Assembly (NCBI GenBank): GCA_964389525.1
Contig: CAYMEX010000009.1
Coordinates: forward strand, 36,736 to 100,735
Direction: 5' to 3'
Origin: JAFLTL01 sp964389525
GTDB taxonomy: Bacteria; Bacteroidota; Bacteroidia; Bacteroidales; Muribaculaceae
DNA: 64,000 nt
In this document: in pieces, positions 24,806 through 34,857 of the stretch
Position numbering within the stretch: position 1 is the first letter of the stretch
Layout: every line of letters begins with the position of its first letter
The notes under the pieces: model-generated
Seen by the model: only the letters and a program-made list of their open reading frames with translations
Database searches by the model: none
What the model was told of the DNA's origin: nothing
Translations under genes and position numbers: made by a program

Positions 24806-27394
24806 TTAGTTCTCAAATACGAGATCATCGTCTTTCATGTCTATGACGATCGGGCGCTCCTTGTCAACCTTCTGGGCAAGTATGTCCTTGCTAAGGCGGT
24901 TAAGCACAAGACGGTGGATAGCACGCTTGACCGGACGGGCGCCGAACTCCGGGTCATACCCCTCTTCCGCAAGATAGTGCATTGCCGCAGGTGTCACCTC
25001 AAGTGTCACGCCATTAGACGACAGCATTTTCTGTATGCCCTTCACCTGTAGCCCGACGATTTCCTCGATCTCCTTCTCATTGAGAGGAGTGAACATTATC
25101 GTCTCGTCTATACGGTTCAGGAACTCCGGCCTGATCGTCTGCTTCAGCAGCTCGATCACCTGCTTTTTAGTGTTCTCTATAACCTCGCCGCGGTTCTCGT
25201 CGGTCATATGCGAGAAATTCTCACGTATCACGCTCGATCCCATGTTCGAGGTCATAATGATGATAGTGTTCTTGAAGTTGACCATACGGCCCTTGTTGTC
25301 GGTCAGACGTCCGTCATCGAGCACCTGAAGCAGGATGTTGAACACATCGGGATGCGCTTTCTCGATCTCGTCGAACAGTACGACGGAATACGGCTTGCGG
25401 CGCACGGCCTCGGTAAGCTGGCCACCCTCGTCATAACCGACATATCCCGGAGGCGCTCCAACAAGACGGCTCACAGTATGTTTCTCCTGATACTCGCTCA
25501 TGTCGATACGCGTCATCATGTTCTCGTCGTCAAAGAGATATTCGGCAAGAGCCTTGGCAAGCTCCGTCTTGCCGACGCCGGTAGTACCGAGGAAAAGGAA
25601 GCTGCCTATCGGTCGGCGCGGATCGTTAAGACCCGCACGGCTGCGGCGCACCGCATCGGCGATAGCGGTGATGGCATCTCCCTGACCCACCACGCGGTTG
25701 TGGAGTTCGTCCTCAAGATGAAGCAGCTTCTCTTTCTCGCTCTGCACCATCTTGTTTACAGGTATTCCCGTCCAGCGCGACACCACATCGGCGATATCCT
25801 CTGCGTCGACTTCCTCTTTGATCAGGGCTTTCTCACCCTGCATCATTTTAAGCTGCTCCTGTATCGTAGCGTTCTCCTGCTCCTTGCCCTGGATCCTGGA
25901 GTACCTTATCTCGGCCACCTTCGCATAATCACCTTCGCGTTCGGCACGCTCAGCCTCGAAATTAAGCTGCTCGATATCGATCTTGTTCTGCTGTATCTTG
26001 TCGATGAGCTCCTTCTCGGCTTTCCACTTGGCTGAATATTCCTTCTCCTCGTCGCGCATCGACGCGAGTTCCTTTTCGATCTCCTTCACCTTCTCCTTGT
26101 CGCCCTCGCGTTTTATCGCCTCGCGCTCGATCTCCTTCTGGGCGATGCGGCGGCTTATATCGTCGAGAGCCTGAGGCACGGAGTCGATCTCGAGTTTCAG
26201 CTTCGAGGCTGCCTCGTCGACAAGGTCGATAGCCTTGTCAGGCAGGAAACGGTCGGTGATGTAGCGTTCCGAGAGCTGCACGGCGGCGATAATCGCCTCG
26301 TCGCGGATACGCACCTTATGGTGGTTCTCATATCTCTCTTTCAGACCGCGCAGTATGGCGATTGCCGAAGCCTCGTCGGGCTCGTTCACCATCACCTTCT
26401 GGAAACGGCGTTCAAGAGCTTTGTCCTTTTCAAAATACTTCTGGTACTCGTCGAGAGTCGTGGCACCGATACTGCGCAGTTCGCCACGGGCAAGCGCCGG
26501 TTTCAGTATATTGGCCGCGTCCATCGCGCCCTCCCCTTTTCCGGCACCCACAAGAGTGTGTATCTCATCGATAAAGAGAATGATCTCTCCGTCGCTTTGG
26601 GTCACCTCGTTGACGATTGCTTTCAGTCGCTCCTCAAATTCGCCCTTGTATTTCGCACCCGCCACAAGCGCGCCCATGTCGAGAGAGAATATCTGTTTTG
26701 TACGCAGATTCTCGGGCACGTCGCCACGCACGATGCGCTGTGCCAGCCCCTCGGCGATAGCGGTCTTGCCCGTGCCGGGCTCGCCTATCAACATCGGGTT
26801 GTTCTTCGTTCGGCGGCTGAGTATCTGCAGCACACGGCGTATCTCCTCGTCACGCCCGATCACCGGGTCGAGCTTGCCGGAGCGGGCGCGTTCGTTAAGA
26901 TTGATCGCATACTTGCTCAGCGCGTTATACTGTTCCTCCGCGCTTTGATCCGTAGCTTTCTTCCCCTTGCGCAGCTCCTCGACGGCAGCTTTAAGCTCCT
27001 TTGACCCAAGACCGGCATCCTTCAGGATTGTCGACGCGGCACTGTTGATTTCAAACAGAGCCATCAGCAGAGCCTCGAGCGTGACATACTCGTCGCCGTT
27101 CTGCTTGGCTATGTCAAGCGACTTCTGGAGCACATCGTTCGACGTGCGGCTGAGATAAGGTTCGCCCCCCGACACTTTCGGAAGCGAGGCGATCTCACGG
27201 TCGACCTGCTGGATGACAGCCGTCAGATTGGCGCCGACCTTCTGGAAAATAAACTTCACCAGAGAGTCGCCCTCCTCCATAAGTCCCTTGAGGATATGCA
27301 CAGGCTCGATCTGCTGCTCACCGGCCTGCCTGGTGAGCTCCACAGCCTTCTGTATCGCTTCCTGCGATTTAATAGTGAAACTATTGAAATTCAT
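24806..27394 (-). CDS. clpB: ClpB, protein disaggregase
   Basis: Hexameric AAA+ disaggregase that works with DnaK. Domain order: N-domain (1-145), first AAA with GEPGTGKT near 205, the long coiled-coil middle domain (about 405-520), and second AAA with GTTGVGKT near 605 and the usual MSEYQEKHTVSRLVGAPPGY. The start MNFNSFTIKSQEAI is the family start. Length 862 residues is normal. The leader holds a 23-base inverted repeat. Confidence 0.97.
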   Translation of the reverse strand: MNFNSFTIKSQEAIQKAVELTRQAGEQQIEPVHILKGLMEEGDSLVKFIFQKVGANLTAVIQQVDREIASLPKVSGGEPYLSRTSNDVLQKSLDIAKQNGDEYVTLEALLMALFEINSAASTILKDAGLGSKELKAAVEELRKGKKATDQSAEEQYNALSKYAINLNERARSGKLDPVIGRDEEIRRVLQILSRRTKNNPMLIGEPGTGKTAIAEGLAQRIVRGDVPENLRTKQIFSLDMGALVAGAKYKGEFEERLKAIVNEVTQSDGEIILFIDEIHTLVGAGKGEGAMDAANILKPALARGELRSIGATTLDEYQKYFEKDKALERRFQKVMVNEPDEASAIAILRGLKERYENHHKVRIRDEAIIAAVQLSERYITDRFLPDKAIDLVDEAASKLKLEIDSVPQALDDISRRIAQKEIEREAIKREGDKEKVKEIEKELASMRDEEKEYSAKWKAEKELIDKIQQNKIDIEQLNFEAERAEREGDYAKVAEIRYSRIQGKEQENATIQEQLKMMQGEKALIKEEVDAEDIADVVSRWTGIPVNKMVQSEKEKLLHLEDELHNRVVGQGDAITAIADAVRRSRAGLNDPRRPIGSFLFLGTTGVGKTELAKALAEYLFDDENMMTRIDMSEYQEKHTVSRLVGAPPGYVGYDEGGQLTEAVRRKPYSVVLFDEIEKAHPDVFNILLQVLDDGRLTDNKGRMVNFKNTIIIMTSNMGSSVIRENFSHMTDENRGEVIENTKKQVIELLKQTIRPEFLNRIDETIMFTPLNEKEIEEIVGLQVKGIQKMLSSNGVTLEVTPAAMHYLAEEGYDPEFGARPVKRAIHRLVLNRLSKDILAQKVDKERPIVIDMKDDDLVFEN

Positions 27395-27413
27395 AATTCG
27401 TATCGAAACTATC

Positions 27414-27436
27414 AATCCACGATCTGATCATGGATT
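27414..27436. promoter_or_regulatory. Inverted repeat in the clpB leader
   Basis: AATCCACGATC and GATCATGGATT surround a single T; ten of eleven positions pair and the other is G-U. It lies 20 bases before the clpB ATG. It could be an operator or an mRNA hairpin; no known heat-shock operator (such as CIRCE) matches. Confidence 0.45.
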
Positions 27437-27504
27437 ATCTTGTGTGTTTACTATAAAAACAAAAATCATGCCAAATCGTTTTATGCGGTGTGAATAATTT
27501 TTAA

Positions 27505-27536
27505 TTTGTCAGTTAGCATAAATCCCGCTAAATTTG
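27505..27536 (+). promoter_or_regulatory. purL promoter
   Basis: TTTG, 20 bases, TAAATTTG; the -7 element ends 27 bases before the purL ATG. Exact match to the Bacteroidetes consensus. Confidence 0.8.
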
Positions 27537-27563
27537 CGCTATTATTCTAAGAGCATCTCTGCA

Positions 27564-30500
27564 ATGGTTTTATTTTACAGAAAAAGCGACACCGACAAGG
27601 TATTTGCCATCCAGGCCGATCATGCTTTCTCGCCTGACGACGACAGGAAAATTTCCTGGCTTCTTGGCGGAGCATCAAGTGTAGAACTCGACTCAGTAAA
27701 AGGTAATTTCCGTGGCCCGCGCAAAGAAATGGTCACGCCGTGGAGCACAAACGCGGTTGAAATAACGCAAAACATGGGGCTCTCGGGCATCGAGCGCATC
27801 GAGGAGTACATTCCAGTCGACGACCCCGACAACGATCCGGGATTCGACCCGATGCTTCACCGTCATTATTCAGGACTCGACCAGATGCTCTTCTCAACCG
27901 ACATCACGCCGGCACCTGTAGAGCATATCGCCGACATACACGAGTACAACGAGCGCGAAGGTCTCGCGCTAAGCCCCGACGAGGAGCAGTATCTCGTGGA
28001 CCTCGCAAAACGACTCGGACGCCCGCTCACCGACAGCGAGGTGTTCGGTTTCTCGCAGGTCAACTCCGAGCACTGCCGTCACAAGATCTTCAACGGCACA
28101 TTCGTCATCGACGGAGAGGAAAAACCCTCTTCGCTGTTCAAGCTCATCAAAAAGACATCTCAGCAAAACCCCGGCCGTCTCGTCTCGGCATACAAAGACA
28201 ACGTAGCCTTTGTTGCAGGCCCGACTGCCATGCAGTTTGCACCCGTTAATCCCGACCGCCCCGATTTCTTTGAGACAAAAGACATCGAGACGGTCATTTC
28301 ACTTAAAGCTGAGACACACAACTTCCCCACGACCGTCGAGCCGTTCAACGGAGCAGCCACAGGCACGGGAGGAGAGATACGCGACCGTCTCGGCGGAGGC
28401 AAGGCAAGCCTTCCCATAGCCGGCACCGCAGTCTACATGACATCATACCCGCGCCTCGACGAGGAGAAGCCCTGGGAGCGCATGATGGATCCACGCCAGT
28501 GGCTCTATCAGACTCCGGCCGAAATACTCATCAAGGCCTCTAACGGAGCCTCCGACTTCGGCAACAAGTTCGGACAGCCCCTCATCTGCGGATCGCTCCT
28601 CACGTTCGAGCATGCCGAGCACGACCGCAAGCTCGCCTACGACAAGGTCATCATGCTTGCCGGAGGCGTAGGATTCGCAGCTGCCAAAGATGCCATCAAA
28701 GGCACACCCGAGCCCGGCGAGAAAGTCGTGGTGATGGGAGGCGACAACTATCGCATCGGCATGGGCGGCGGAGCCGTCTCGTCGGTCGACACCGGCCGCT
28801 ACGCCGGAGCTATCGAGCTCAACGCCGTGCAGCGTGCCAACCCCGAGATGCAGAAACGCGTCAGCAACGTCATACGCGCTCTTGCCGAAAGCGACAACAA
28901 CCCCATCGTTTCGATACACGACCACGGTGCCGGCGGACACCTCAACGCACTCTCTGAGCTCGTCGAGGCTACCGGCGGACACATCGATCTCGACGCCCTC
29001 CCCGTAGGCGACAAGACTCTCTCGGCCAAAGAAATCGTCGGCAACGAGAGCCAGGAGCGCATGGGCATGGTCGTAAAGCCGCAGGACATAGCGCTGATCG
29101 AGCGCATCGCCGAGCGTGAGCGCGCCCCGCTCTATGTTGTCGGAGAGACCACCGGCGACGACCGCTTCGTTTTCGAGCGCAAAGACGGCGAACGCCCCAT
29201 CGACCTCGGCATGGCCGACATGTTCGGCAACTCCCCCAAGACAGTCATGCACGACTCCACAGTCGGACGCACATACGAGTCACCCGCAGCATCGGCTGCT
29301 TCGCTCGAAGACTCCCTCAAGGAAGTCCTTTCGCTCGAGGCAGTCGCATGTAAAGACTGGCTCACCAACAAAGTCGACCGTTCGGTTACCGGACGCATCG
29401 CACGCCAGCAGTGTCAGGGCGAGATACAGCTTCCCCTCAGCGACTGCGGCGTGGTTGCCCTCGACTATACCGGCACATCAGGCATAGCCACATCTATCGG
29501 ACACGCGCCTCAGGCCGCACTCGCCGACTCCGCGCGCGGATCGGTGCTCGCCATCGCCGAGTCGCTCACCAACATCGTCGGCGCCGACCTTGCACGCGGC
29601 CTCTCGACCGTGTCGCTCAGCGCCAACTGGATGTGGCCGTGCCGCAACGAAGGCGAGGATGCGGCGCTCTATCGCGCAGTAGAGGCATGCAGCAAATTCG
29701 CCTGCGACCTCGGCATAAACATCCCCACCGGCAAAGACAGCCTCTCGATGACACAGAAATATGCCGACGGCACAAAGGTGCTCGCCCCCGGCACCGTCAT
29801 CATATCGGCTGCAGGCGAAGTCGCCGATGTACGCAAGACCGTGTCGCCCGTACTCGCCGACGTCCCCGAGTCGACAATCCTCTATATCCCGTTCTCGCTG
29901 TCGCCCCTTGCGCTCGGAGGTTCGGCCTTCGCACAGACTCAGGGCAAGATCGGCAGCGACGTTCCTGCCGTCGACGATCCGGCCTATTTCCGCACAGTAT
30001 TCGACACCGTGCAGAAACTCGTGGCCGAGCGACGCATTCTCGCCATGCACGACATATCGGCCGGCGGACTCATCGTCACACTCCTTGAGATGACATTCGC
30101 CAACACCGACGGCGGCCTGGAGATAGACACCACCGCCATGAGTGCTCTAGGCGAGACCGACATAATGAAGATACTCTTCGCCGAGAATCCCGCCGTTGCG
30201 GTTCAGATCGCCGACGGCGAGCAGCTTGAGGCCGTCACCGCCATTCTCGAGGCAGCCGGTGTCAGGAGCGTGGTGCTCGGACACCCCGCCGCCGAGCGCG
30301 TTCTCGGCATCAGCCACGGCGACGCAGGCGAGTGGCTTCTCGGCATCGACTGGCTCCGCGACGTGTGGTTCCGCCCCTCCTATCTGCTCGACACACTGCA
30401 GAGCGGAGAGAAATGCGCCCTCGACCGTTTCGAGAACTACCGTCAGCAGCCCATCGTCTACAACATCCCCGCACAGTGGGACGGCACACTCGGGTCGCGC

Positions 30501-31289
30501 GGCATCTCGCACACCCGCAAGACACGCTCAGGCGTCAAAGCCGCCATTATCCGCGAGAAAGGCGTCAACGGCGACCGTGAGATGGCCTACGCCCTTCACC
30601 TTGCAGGATTCGATGTCAAGGACGTGCACATGACCGACCTCACATCGGGCCGCGAGACACTCGACGACATAAACATGATCGTATTCTGCGGAGGCTTCTC
30701 CAACTCCGACGTTCTCGGATCGGCCAAAGGATGGGCCGGAGGATTCCTCTGGAACGAAACCGCACAGCGCACATTGCGCCGCTTCTACGACCGCACCGAC
30801 ACAATCTCGCTCGGCATCTGCAACGGATGCCAGCTTATGATAGAGCTTGGACTCATCACACCGGGAGCCGATCCGCGTCCGCACATGGATCACAACGTCT
30901 CACACAAATTCGAGTCTCAGTTCCTCGGCCTCGACATACCCGCCAACGAGTCGGTGATGCTCAAGCCGCTCTCAGGCATGAAACTCGGCGTATGGGTCGC
31001 TCACGGCGAAGGCAAATTCTGTCTCCCCGACGAGACCAAGGGCTACAACGTCGTGGCACGCTACAACTACGACGCATATCCCGCCAACCCCAACGGATCG
31101 AAAGGTGCTGTGGCAGCGATCGCATCGGCCGACGGACGTCATCTCGCCATGATGCCCCACCCCGAGCGCGCAATATTCCCCTGGCAGTGCGGTTACTGGC
31201 CTGCTGAAAAAGCCGGAGCCGAGATCACGCCGTGGATCGACGCATTCATCGCAGCACGCCGCTGGGTTGAGCAGAACATGAAGAAATAA
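27564..31289 (+). CDS. purL: PurL, phosphoribosylformylglycinamidine synthase (large form)
   Basis: Makes FGAM from FGAR, glutamine and ATP in purine synthesis. The large single-chain form of 1241 residues is used, with an N-terminal PurS-like part, two AIRS-type ATP domains (SEHCRHKIFNG, then ETHNFPTTVEPFNGAATGTGG) and a C-terminal class I glutaminase with the cysteine in GICNGCQLM and histidine in MMPHPERAIFPW. The start MVLFYRKSDTDKVF fits; ten more upstream codons overlap the promoter. purF-like gene follows 49 bases later. Confidence 0.96.
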   Translation: MVLFYRKSDTDKVFAIQADHAFSPDDDRKISWLLGGASSVELDSVKGNFRGPRKEMVTPWSTNAVEITQNMGLSGIERIEEYIPVDDPDNDPGFDPMLHRHYSGLDQMLFSTDITPAPVEHIADIHEYNEREGLALSPDEEQYLVDLAKRLGRPLTDSEVFGFSQVNSEHCRHKIFNGTFVIDGEEKPSSLFKLIKKTSQQNPGRLVSAYKDNVAFVAGPTAMQFAPVNPDRPDFFETKDIETVISLKAETHNFPTTVEPFNGAATGTGGEIRDRLGGGKASLPIAGTAVYMTSYPRLDEEKPWERMMDPRQWLYQTPAEILIKASNGASDFGNKFGQPLICGSLLTFEHAEHDRKLAYDKVIMLAGGVGFAAAKDAIKGTPEPGEKVVVMGGDNYRIGMGGGAVSSVDTGRYAGAIELNAVQRANPEMQKRVSNVIRALAESDNNPIVSIHDHGAGGHLNALSELVEATGGHIDLDALPVGDKTLSAKEIVGNESQERMGMVVKPQDIALIERIAERERAPLYVVGETTGDDRFVFERKDGERPIDLGMADMFGNSPKTVMHDSTVGRTYESPAASAASLEDSLKEVLSLEAVACKDWLTNKVDRSVTGRIARQQCQGEIQLPLSDCGVVALDYTGTSGIATSIGHAPQAALADSARGSVLAIAESLTNIVGADLARGLSTVSLSANWMWPCRNEGEDAALYRAVEACSKFACDLGINIPTGKDSLSMTQKYADGTKVLAPGTVIISAAGEVADVRKTVSPVLADVPESTILYIPFSLSPLALGGSAFAQTQGKIGSDVPAVDDPAYFRTVFDTVQKLVAERRILAMHDISAGGLIVTLLEMTFANTDGGLEIDTTAMSALGETDIMKILFAENPAVAVQIADGEQLEAVTAILEAAGVRSVVLGHPAAERVLGISHGDAGEWLLGIDWLRDVWFRPSYLLDTLQSGEKCALDRFENYRQQPIVYNIPAQWDGTLGSRGISHTRKTRSGVKAAIIREKGVNGDREMAYALHLAGFDVKDVHMTDLTSGRETLDDINMIVFCGGFSNSDVLGSAKGWAGGFLWNETAQRTLRRFYDRTDTISLGICNGCQLMIELGLITPGADPRPHMDHNVSHKFESQFLGLDIPANESVMLKPLSGMKLGVWVAHGEGKFCLPDETKGYNVVARYNYDAYPANPNGSKGAVAAIASADGRHLAMMPHPERAIFPWQCGYWPAEKAGAEITPWIDAFIAARRWVEQNMKK

Positions 31290-31338
31290 TTGTCATAACA
31301 CGATTTAAAACCGTTTCAAATATCATAAGCCCACTCTT

Positions 31339-32763
31339 ATGGGAGGTTTCTTTGGAGTCGTGAAGCGCACAAAGTGTGTCAACGACCTCTTCTATGGCAC
31401 TGACTACAACTCGCATCTCGGCACAAAACGCGCCGGCCTTGCGACCGTCGACGGCACCCACTTCAGCCGTTCGATCCACAATATCGAAAACGCCTACTTC
31501 CGCAACAAATTTGAGAACGAGCTCCATGAGTTCACTGGCAACAGCGGCATAGGCATCATAAGCGACACCGACGCACAGCCAATTGTCCTCAACTCGAAGA
31601 TCGGACGATTCGGCATCGTCACTGTGGCAAAGATCAACAACCTGTCGGAGCTGTCTCAGGAACTGCTCGAGCAAGGCAAAAACTTCTACGAGCACACATC
31701 CGAGTCGGCCAACCCCACCGAGATCGTCGCCGACATTATTTCGCAGGGCAAAGACTTCGTTGACGGCATAAACCTCGTCTTCAAGAAAATAAAAGGATCA
31801 TGCTCGATGCTGCTCCTTCTCGACGACGGATCGATTATCGCCGCACGCGACCGACTCGGACGCACACCAGTCATAGCCGGAAGCCACACGACCGACGAAG
31901 GATCATATGCGATCTCGTCCGAGTCATGCGCCTTCTACAACCTCGGCTATGAGACCGCAAAAAACCTCGGACCGGGTGAGATCGTGCGCATATCCTCCGA
32001 CAAAGGCATCGAGCAGCTGCAGGCTCCCGGCGACAAAATGCAGATCTGCGCGTTTCTCTGGACATACTACGGCTATCCCCCCTGCGAATACGAGGGACGC
32101 AACGTCGACGAGATGCGCAACGCATGCGGCGAGGAGATGGGACGCGAAGACGAGACTCCGGTCGACTTCGTCAGCGCCATCCCCGATTCAGGCATAGGCA
32201 TGGCACTCGGATACTCCGTAGGCAAGGGAGTCCCCTACCGCCGCGGCATATCCAAGTACACACCCACATGGCCACGCTCGTTCACCCCCTCAAGCCAGGA
32301 GCGACGCGAGCTTGTGGCAAAGATGAAACTAATCGTCAACAAGTCGCTGCTCAACGGCAAGAGAGTGGCATTCTGCGACGACTCGATCGTGCGTGGCACA
32401 CAGTTGCGCGACAACGTGAAAGACATACGCGACGCAGGAGCCACCGAAGTACATGTACGCATCAGCTGTCCGCCGCTCATATATCCCTGCAAGTTCATCA
32501 ACTTCACCAACTCCAAGAGCGAGATGGAGCTGATAACACGCCGCGTCATACAGGATCTTGAAGGCACGTCGCCCACACCCGAGATACTGAAAGAATACGC
32601 CACCAAGGGCACTCCGCGCTACGAGAAAATGGTAGAGGAAATCAAAAACCGACTCAACCTCACTTCTCTCAAATTCAACAGCATAGACTGCGTGACACGC
32701 TCCATCGGACTGCCACGGGAGTGCATCTGCACACACTGCTTCGACGGCTCGAGCTACGAATGA
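31339..32763 (+). CDS. PurF-like amidophosphoribosyltransferase lacking the N-terminal catalytic Cys
   Basis: A 474-residue protein of the PurF family. The PRPP-binding loop VAFCDDSIVRGTQLRDN is intact, as is the N-terminal Ntn fold. In ordinary PurF the residue after the initiator Met is the cysteine nucleophile (CGIxG); here the protein starts MGGFFGVV, with glycine there. Either it uses ammonia only, or it works with another protein, or it has taken on another task. A similar MGGFFG start is known to me in other Bacteroidales, so a sequencing error is unlikely. The last residues contain CICTHCFDGSS, typical of the family end. It lies directly after purL. Confidence 0.85.
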   Translation: MGGFFGVVKRTKCVNDLFYGTDYNSHLGTKRAGLATVDGTHFSRSIHNIENAYFRNKFENELHEFTGNSGIGIISDTDAQPIVLNSKIGRFGIVTVAKINNLSELSQELLEQGKNFYEHTSESANPTEIVADIISQGKDFVDGINLVFKKIKGSCSMLLLLDDGSIIAARDRLGRTPVIAGSHTTDEGSYAISSESCAFYNLGYETAKNLGPGEIVRISSDKGIEQLQAPGDKMQICAFLWTYYGYPPCEYEGRNVDEMRNACGEEMGREDETPVDFVSAIPDSGIGMALGYSVGKGVPYRRGISKYTPTWPRSFTPSSQERRELVAKMKLIVNKSLLNGKRVAFCDDSIVRGTQLRDNVKDIRDAGATEVHVRISCPPLIYPCKFINFTNSKSEMELITRRVIQDLEGTSPTPEILKEYATKGTPRYEKMVEEIKNRLNLTSLKFNSIDCVTRSIGLPRECICTHCFDGSSYE

Positions 32764-32780
32764 CATCCCCGATATTGTGT

Positions 32781-32802
32781 CCGGCAGTTTTCAAATTGCC
32801 GG
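32781..32802 (+). terminator. Hairpin after the purF-like gene
   Basis: CCGGCAGTTT pairs with AAATTGCCGG (one G-U) across two bases. No T-run follows, so its termination strength is doubtful. Confidence 0.4.
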
Positions 32803-32821
32803 GAAACTGAGTTGTAAACAG

Positions 32822-32852
32822 TTTCTTAACTACAATATTTTATATATCTTTG
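32822..32852 (+). promoter_or_regulatory. Promoter of the etfB-etfA-acyl-CoA dehydrogenase operon
   Basis: TTTC (one mismatch to TTTG), 19 bases, TATCTTTG. It leaves a leader of about 90 bases before etfB. Confidence 0.7.
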
Positions 32853-32943
32853 TAGCCTTAGCGTTTATCGGGCGCATCACCGTGCATCCGGCAAGTCGCA
32901 TCTTGAAGAAGACAAAATAGCTTAAACACTCAAAATAAAGATT

Positions 32944-33816
32944 ATGAGTTTAAACATCATCGTTCTCGCAAAGCAGGTACCCGATACCCGCAATGTTGGA
33001 AAAGATGCTATGAAAGAAGATGGCACTATCAATCGTGCCGCTCTCCCCGCCATCTTCAACCCCGAGGATCTCAATGCCCTCGAGCAGGCGCTCCGCATCA
33101 AGGATGCAAATCCCGGCTCGACCGTCACAATCCTCACGATGGGTCTTCCCCGTGCTTCCGAAATCATACGTGAAGCCATCTTCCGCGGCGCCGACACCGG
33201 CATTGTACTAACCGACAGAGCTCTTGGAGGTGCCGACACTCTTGCCACATCCTACTCGCTTGCACAGGCTGTCAAGAAATTCGGCAACTACGACATCATC
33301 CTTGGCGGACGCCAGGCTATCGACGGCGACACAGCGCAGGTAGGTCCGCAGATCGCAGAGAAGCTTGGAATACCGCAGGTGACATACGCCGAGGAGATAC
33401 TCGATCTCAAAGACGGATACGTGATCGTGAAGCGTCGTCTTGAGCAGGGCGTGGAGACTGTCAAGGCTCCCCTCCCCTGTGTTGTGACAGTCAACGGTTC
33501 GGCTGCCGAGTGCCGTCCACGCAACGCAAAGCGCATTATGAAATTTAAGCGCGTCGTATCCCCCTCCGAGAAAACAAAACTTTCGACCGATGAGCAGGCA
33601 TATATCGACGCACGTCCCTACCTCAATCTTCAGGAGTGGGGCGCAGCATTTGTCGAGGCCGATCCCGAGCAGATCGGCATGGCCGGATCGCCCACAAAGG
33701 TAAAGGCTATCGAAAACGTTGTCTTCACCGCAAAGGAATGCCGACGTCTTGAAAACGACGACACTCAGCTCGAGGAACTCATCAAGGAACTTATCGTCAA
33801 CCACACCATCGGATAA
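32944..33816 (+). CDS. etfB: EtfB, electron transfer flavoprotein beta subunit
   Basis: Beta subunit of the electron transfer flavoprotein that carries electrons from acyl-CoA dehydrogenases. The 290-residue protein has the AMP/FAD-contact motif LGGRQAIDGDTAQVGPQIAE and the beta-ETF signature region VKRRLEQGVETVKAPLPCVV. First gene of a three-gene operon with etfA (6 bases on) and the dehydrogenase. Whether it is a bifurcating ETF cannot be settled by eye, though the beta subunit with AID-GDTAQVGP is seen in anaerobe ETFs. Confidence 0.93.
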   Translation: MSLNIIVLAKQVPDTRNVGKDAMKEDGTINRAALPAIFNPEDLNALEQALRIKDANPGSTVTILTMGLPRASEIIREAIFRGADTGIVLTDRALGGADTLATSYSLAQAVKKFGNYDIILGGRQAIDGDTAQVGPQIAEKLGIPQVTYAEEILDLKDGYVIVKRRLEQGVETVKAPLPCVVTVNGSAAECRPRNAKRIMKFKRVVSPSEKTKLSTDEQAYIDARPYLNLQEWGAAFVEADPEQIGMAGSPTKVKAIENVVFTAKECRRLENDDTQLEELIKELIVNHTIG

Positions 33817-33822
33817 GACATC

Positions 33823-34854
33823 ATGGCAGAAGACAAAAACAATCTCATAGTATATTGCGAATTTGACGACGGACGAGTTGCCGACGTCAGCCTCGAACTT
33901 CTCACCAAAGGCCGTCAGCTCGCCGACCGTCTCGGCGTAAAACTGGAGGCACTTGTCATTGGTGACAAACTCGACGGAGTGGAAAACCAGGTGTTCCCCT
34001 ACGGCGCCGACACTGTCTACAAAGTTGAAGATCCGCGCCTCTACCCCTACACCTCCAACCCCCATGCTGCAGTTCTGATCAACCTCTTCAAGGAGATCAA
34101 ACCTCAGATCTGCCTCATGGGCGCAACCTGCATAGGCCGCGACCTCGGTCCCCGCGTTTCGTCGTGCCTCCACAGCGGACTCACTGCCGACTGCACATCG
34201 CTCGAGATCGGCGACCACACCGATCCCAAGACCGGCAAAGAGTACACCAACCTTCTCTATCAGATCCGTCCCGCATTCGGCGGCAACATCGTGGCAACGA
34301 TCGTCAACCCCGAGTGCCGTCCGCAGATGGCTACCGTCCGCGAGGGTGTGATGAAGAAAGAGATCGTGGATGCAGCCCACAAGGGTGAGGTAATCAGCCT
34401 CGATCCCAAGAAATATGTCAGCGATGCCGACTTCGTTGTCGAGATCATCGACCGCCATATCGAGAAGAGCAAGATCAACATCAAGAACGCACCCATCATC
34501 GTAGCCGGCGGCTACGGAGTAGGCAGCAAGGAGAACTTCCAGCTCCTCCACGACCTCGCCGACACACTCGGTGCAGAGGTCGGAGCCTCGCGCGCAGCTG
34601 TCGATGCAGGCTTCACCGAGCACGACCGTCAGATCGGCCAGACAGGCGTCACCGTGCGTCCCAAACTCTACATCGCATGCGGCATTTCCGGTCAGATCCA
34701 GCACATCGCAGGCATGCAGGAGAGCGCCATGATCATCTCGATCAACAACGATCCCGACGCTCCCATCAACACAATTGCCGACTACGTCATCACCGGCAAT
34801 CTTGAGGACGTGCTCCCCAAACTCATAAAGTACTACAAGAAAAACTCGAAATAA
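33823..34854 (+). CDS. etfA: EtfA, electron transfer flavoprotein alpha subunit
   Basis: Alpha subunit of ETF, binding FAD through its C-terminal domain. The signature GQTGVTVRPKLYIACGISG, then QHIAGMQES and the NNDPDAPINTIADYVITGN stretch are all typical. The 343-residue length is normal. It begins 6 bases after etfB and ends 3 bases before the dehydrogenase, so the three proteins are probably made in fixed proportion. Confidence 0.95.
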   Translation: MAEDKNNLIVYCEFDDGRVADVSLELLTKGRQLADRLGVKLEALVIGDKLDGVENQVFPYGADTVYKVEDPRLYPYTSNPHAAVLINLFKEIKPQICLMGATCIGRDLGPRVSSCLHSGLTADCTSLEIGDHTDPKTGKEYTNLLYQIRPAFGGNIVATIVNPECRPQMATVREGVMKKEIVDAAHKGEVISLDPKKYVSDADFVVEIIDRHIEKSKINIKNAPIIVAGGYGVGSKENFQLLHDLADTLGAEVGASRAAVDAGFTEHDRQIGQTGVTVRPKLYIACGISGQIQHIAGMQESAMIISINNDPDAPINTIADYVITGNLEDVLPKLIKYYKKNSK

Positions 34855-34857
34855 GCC

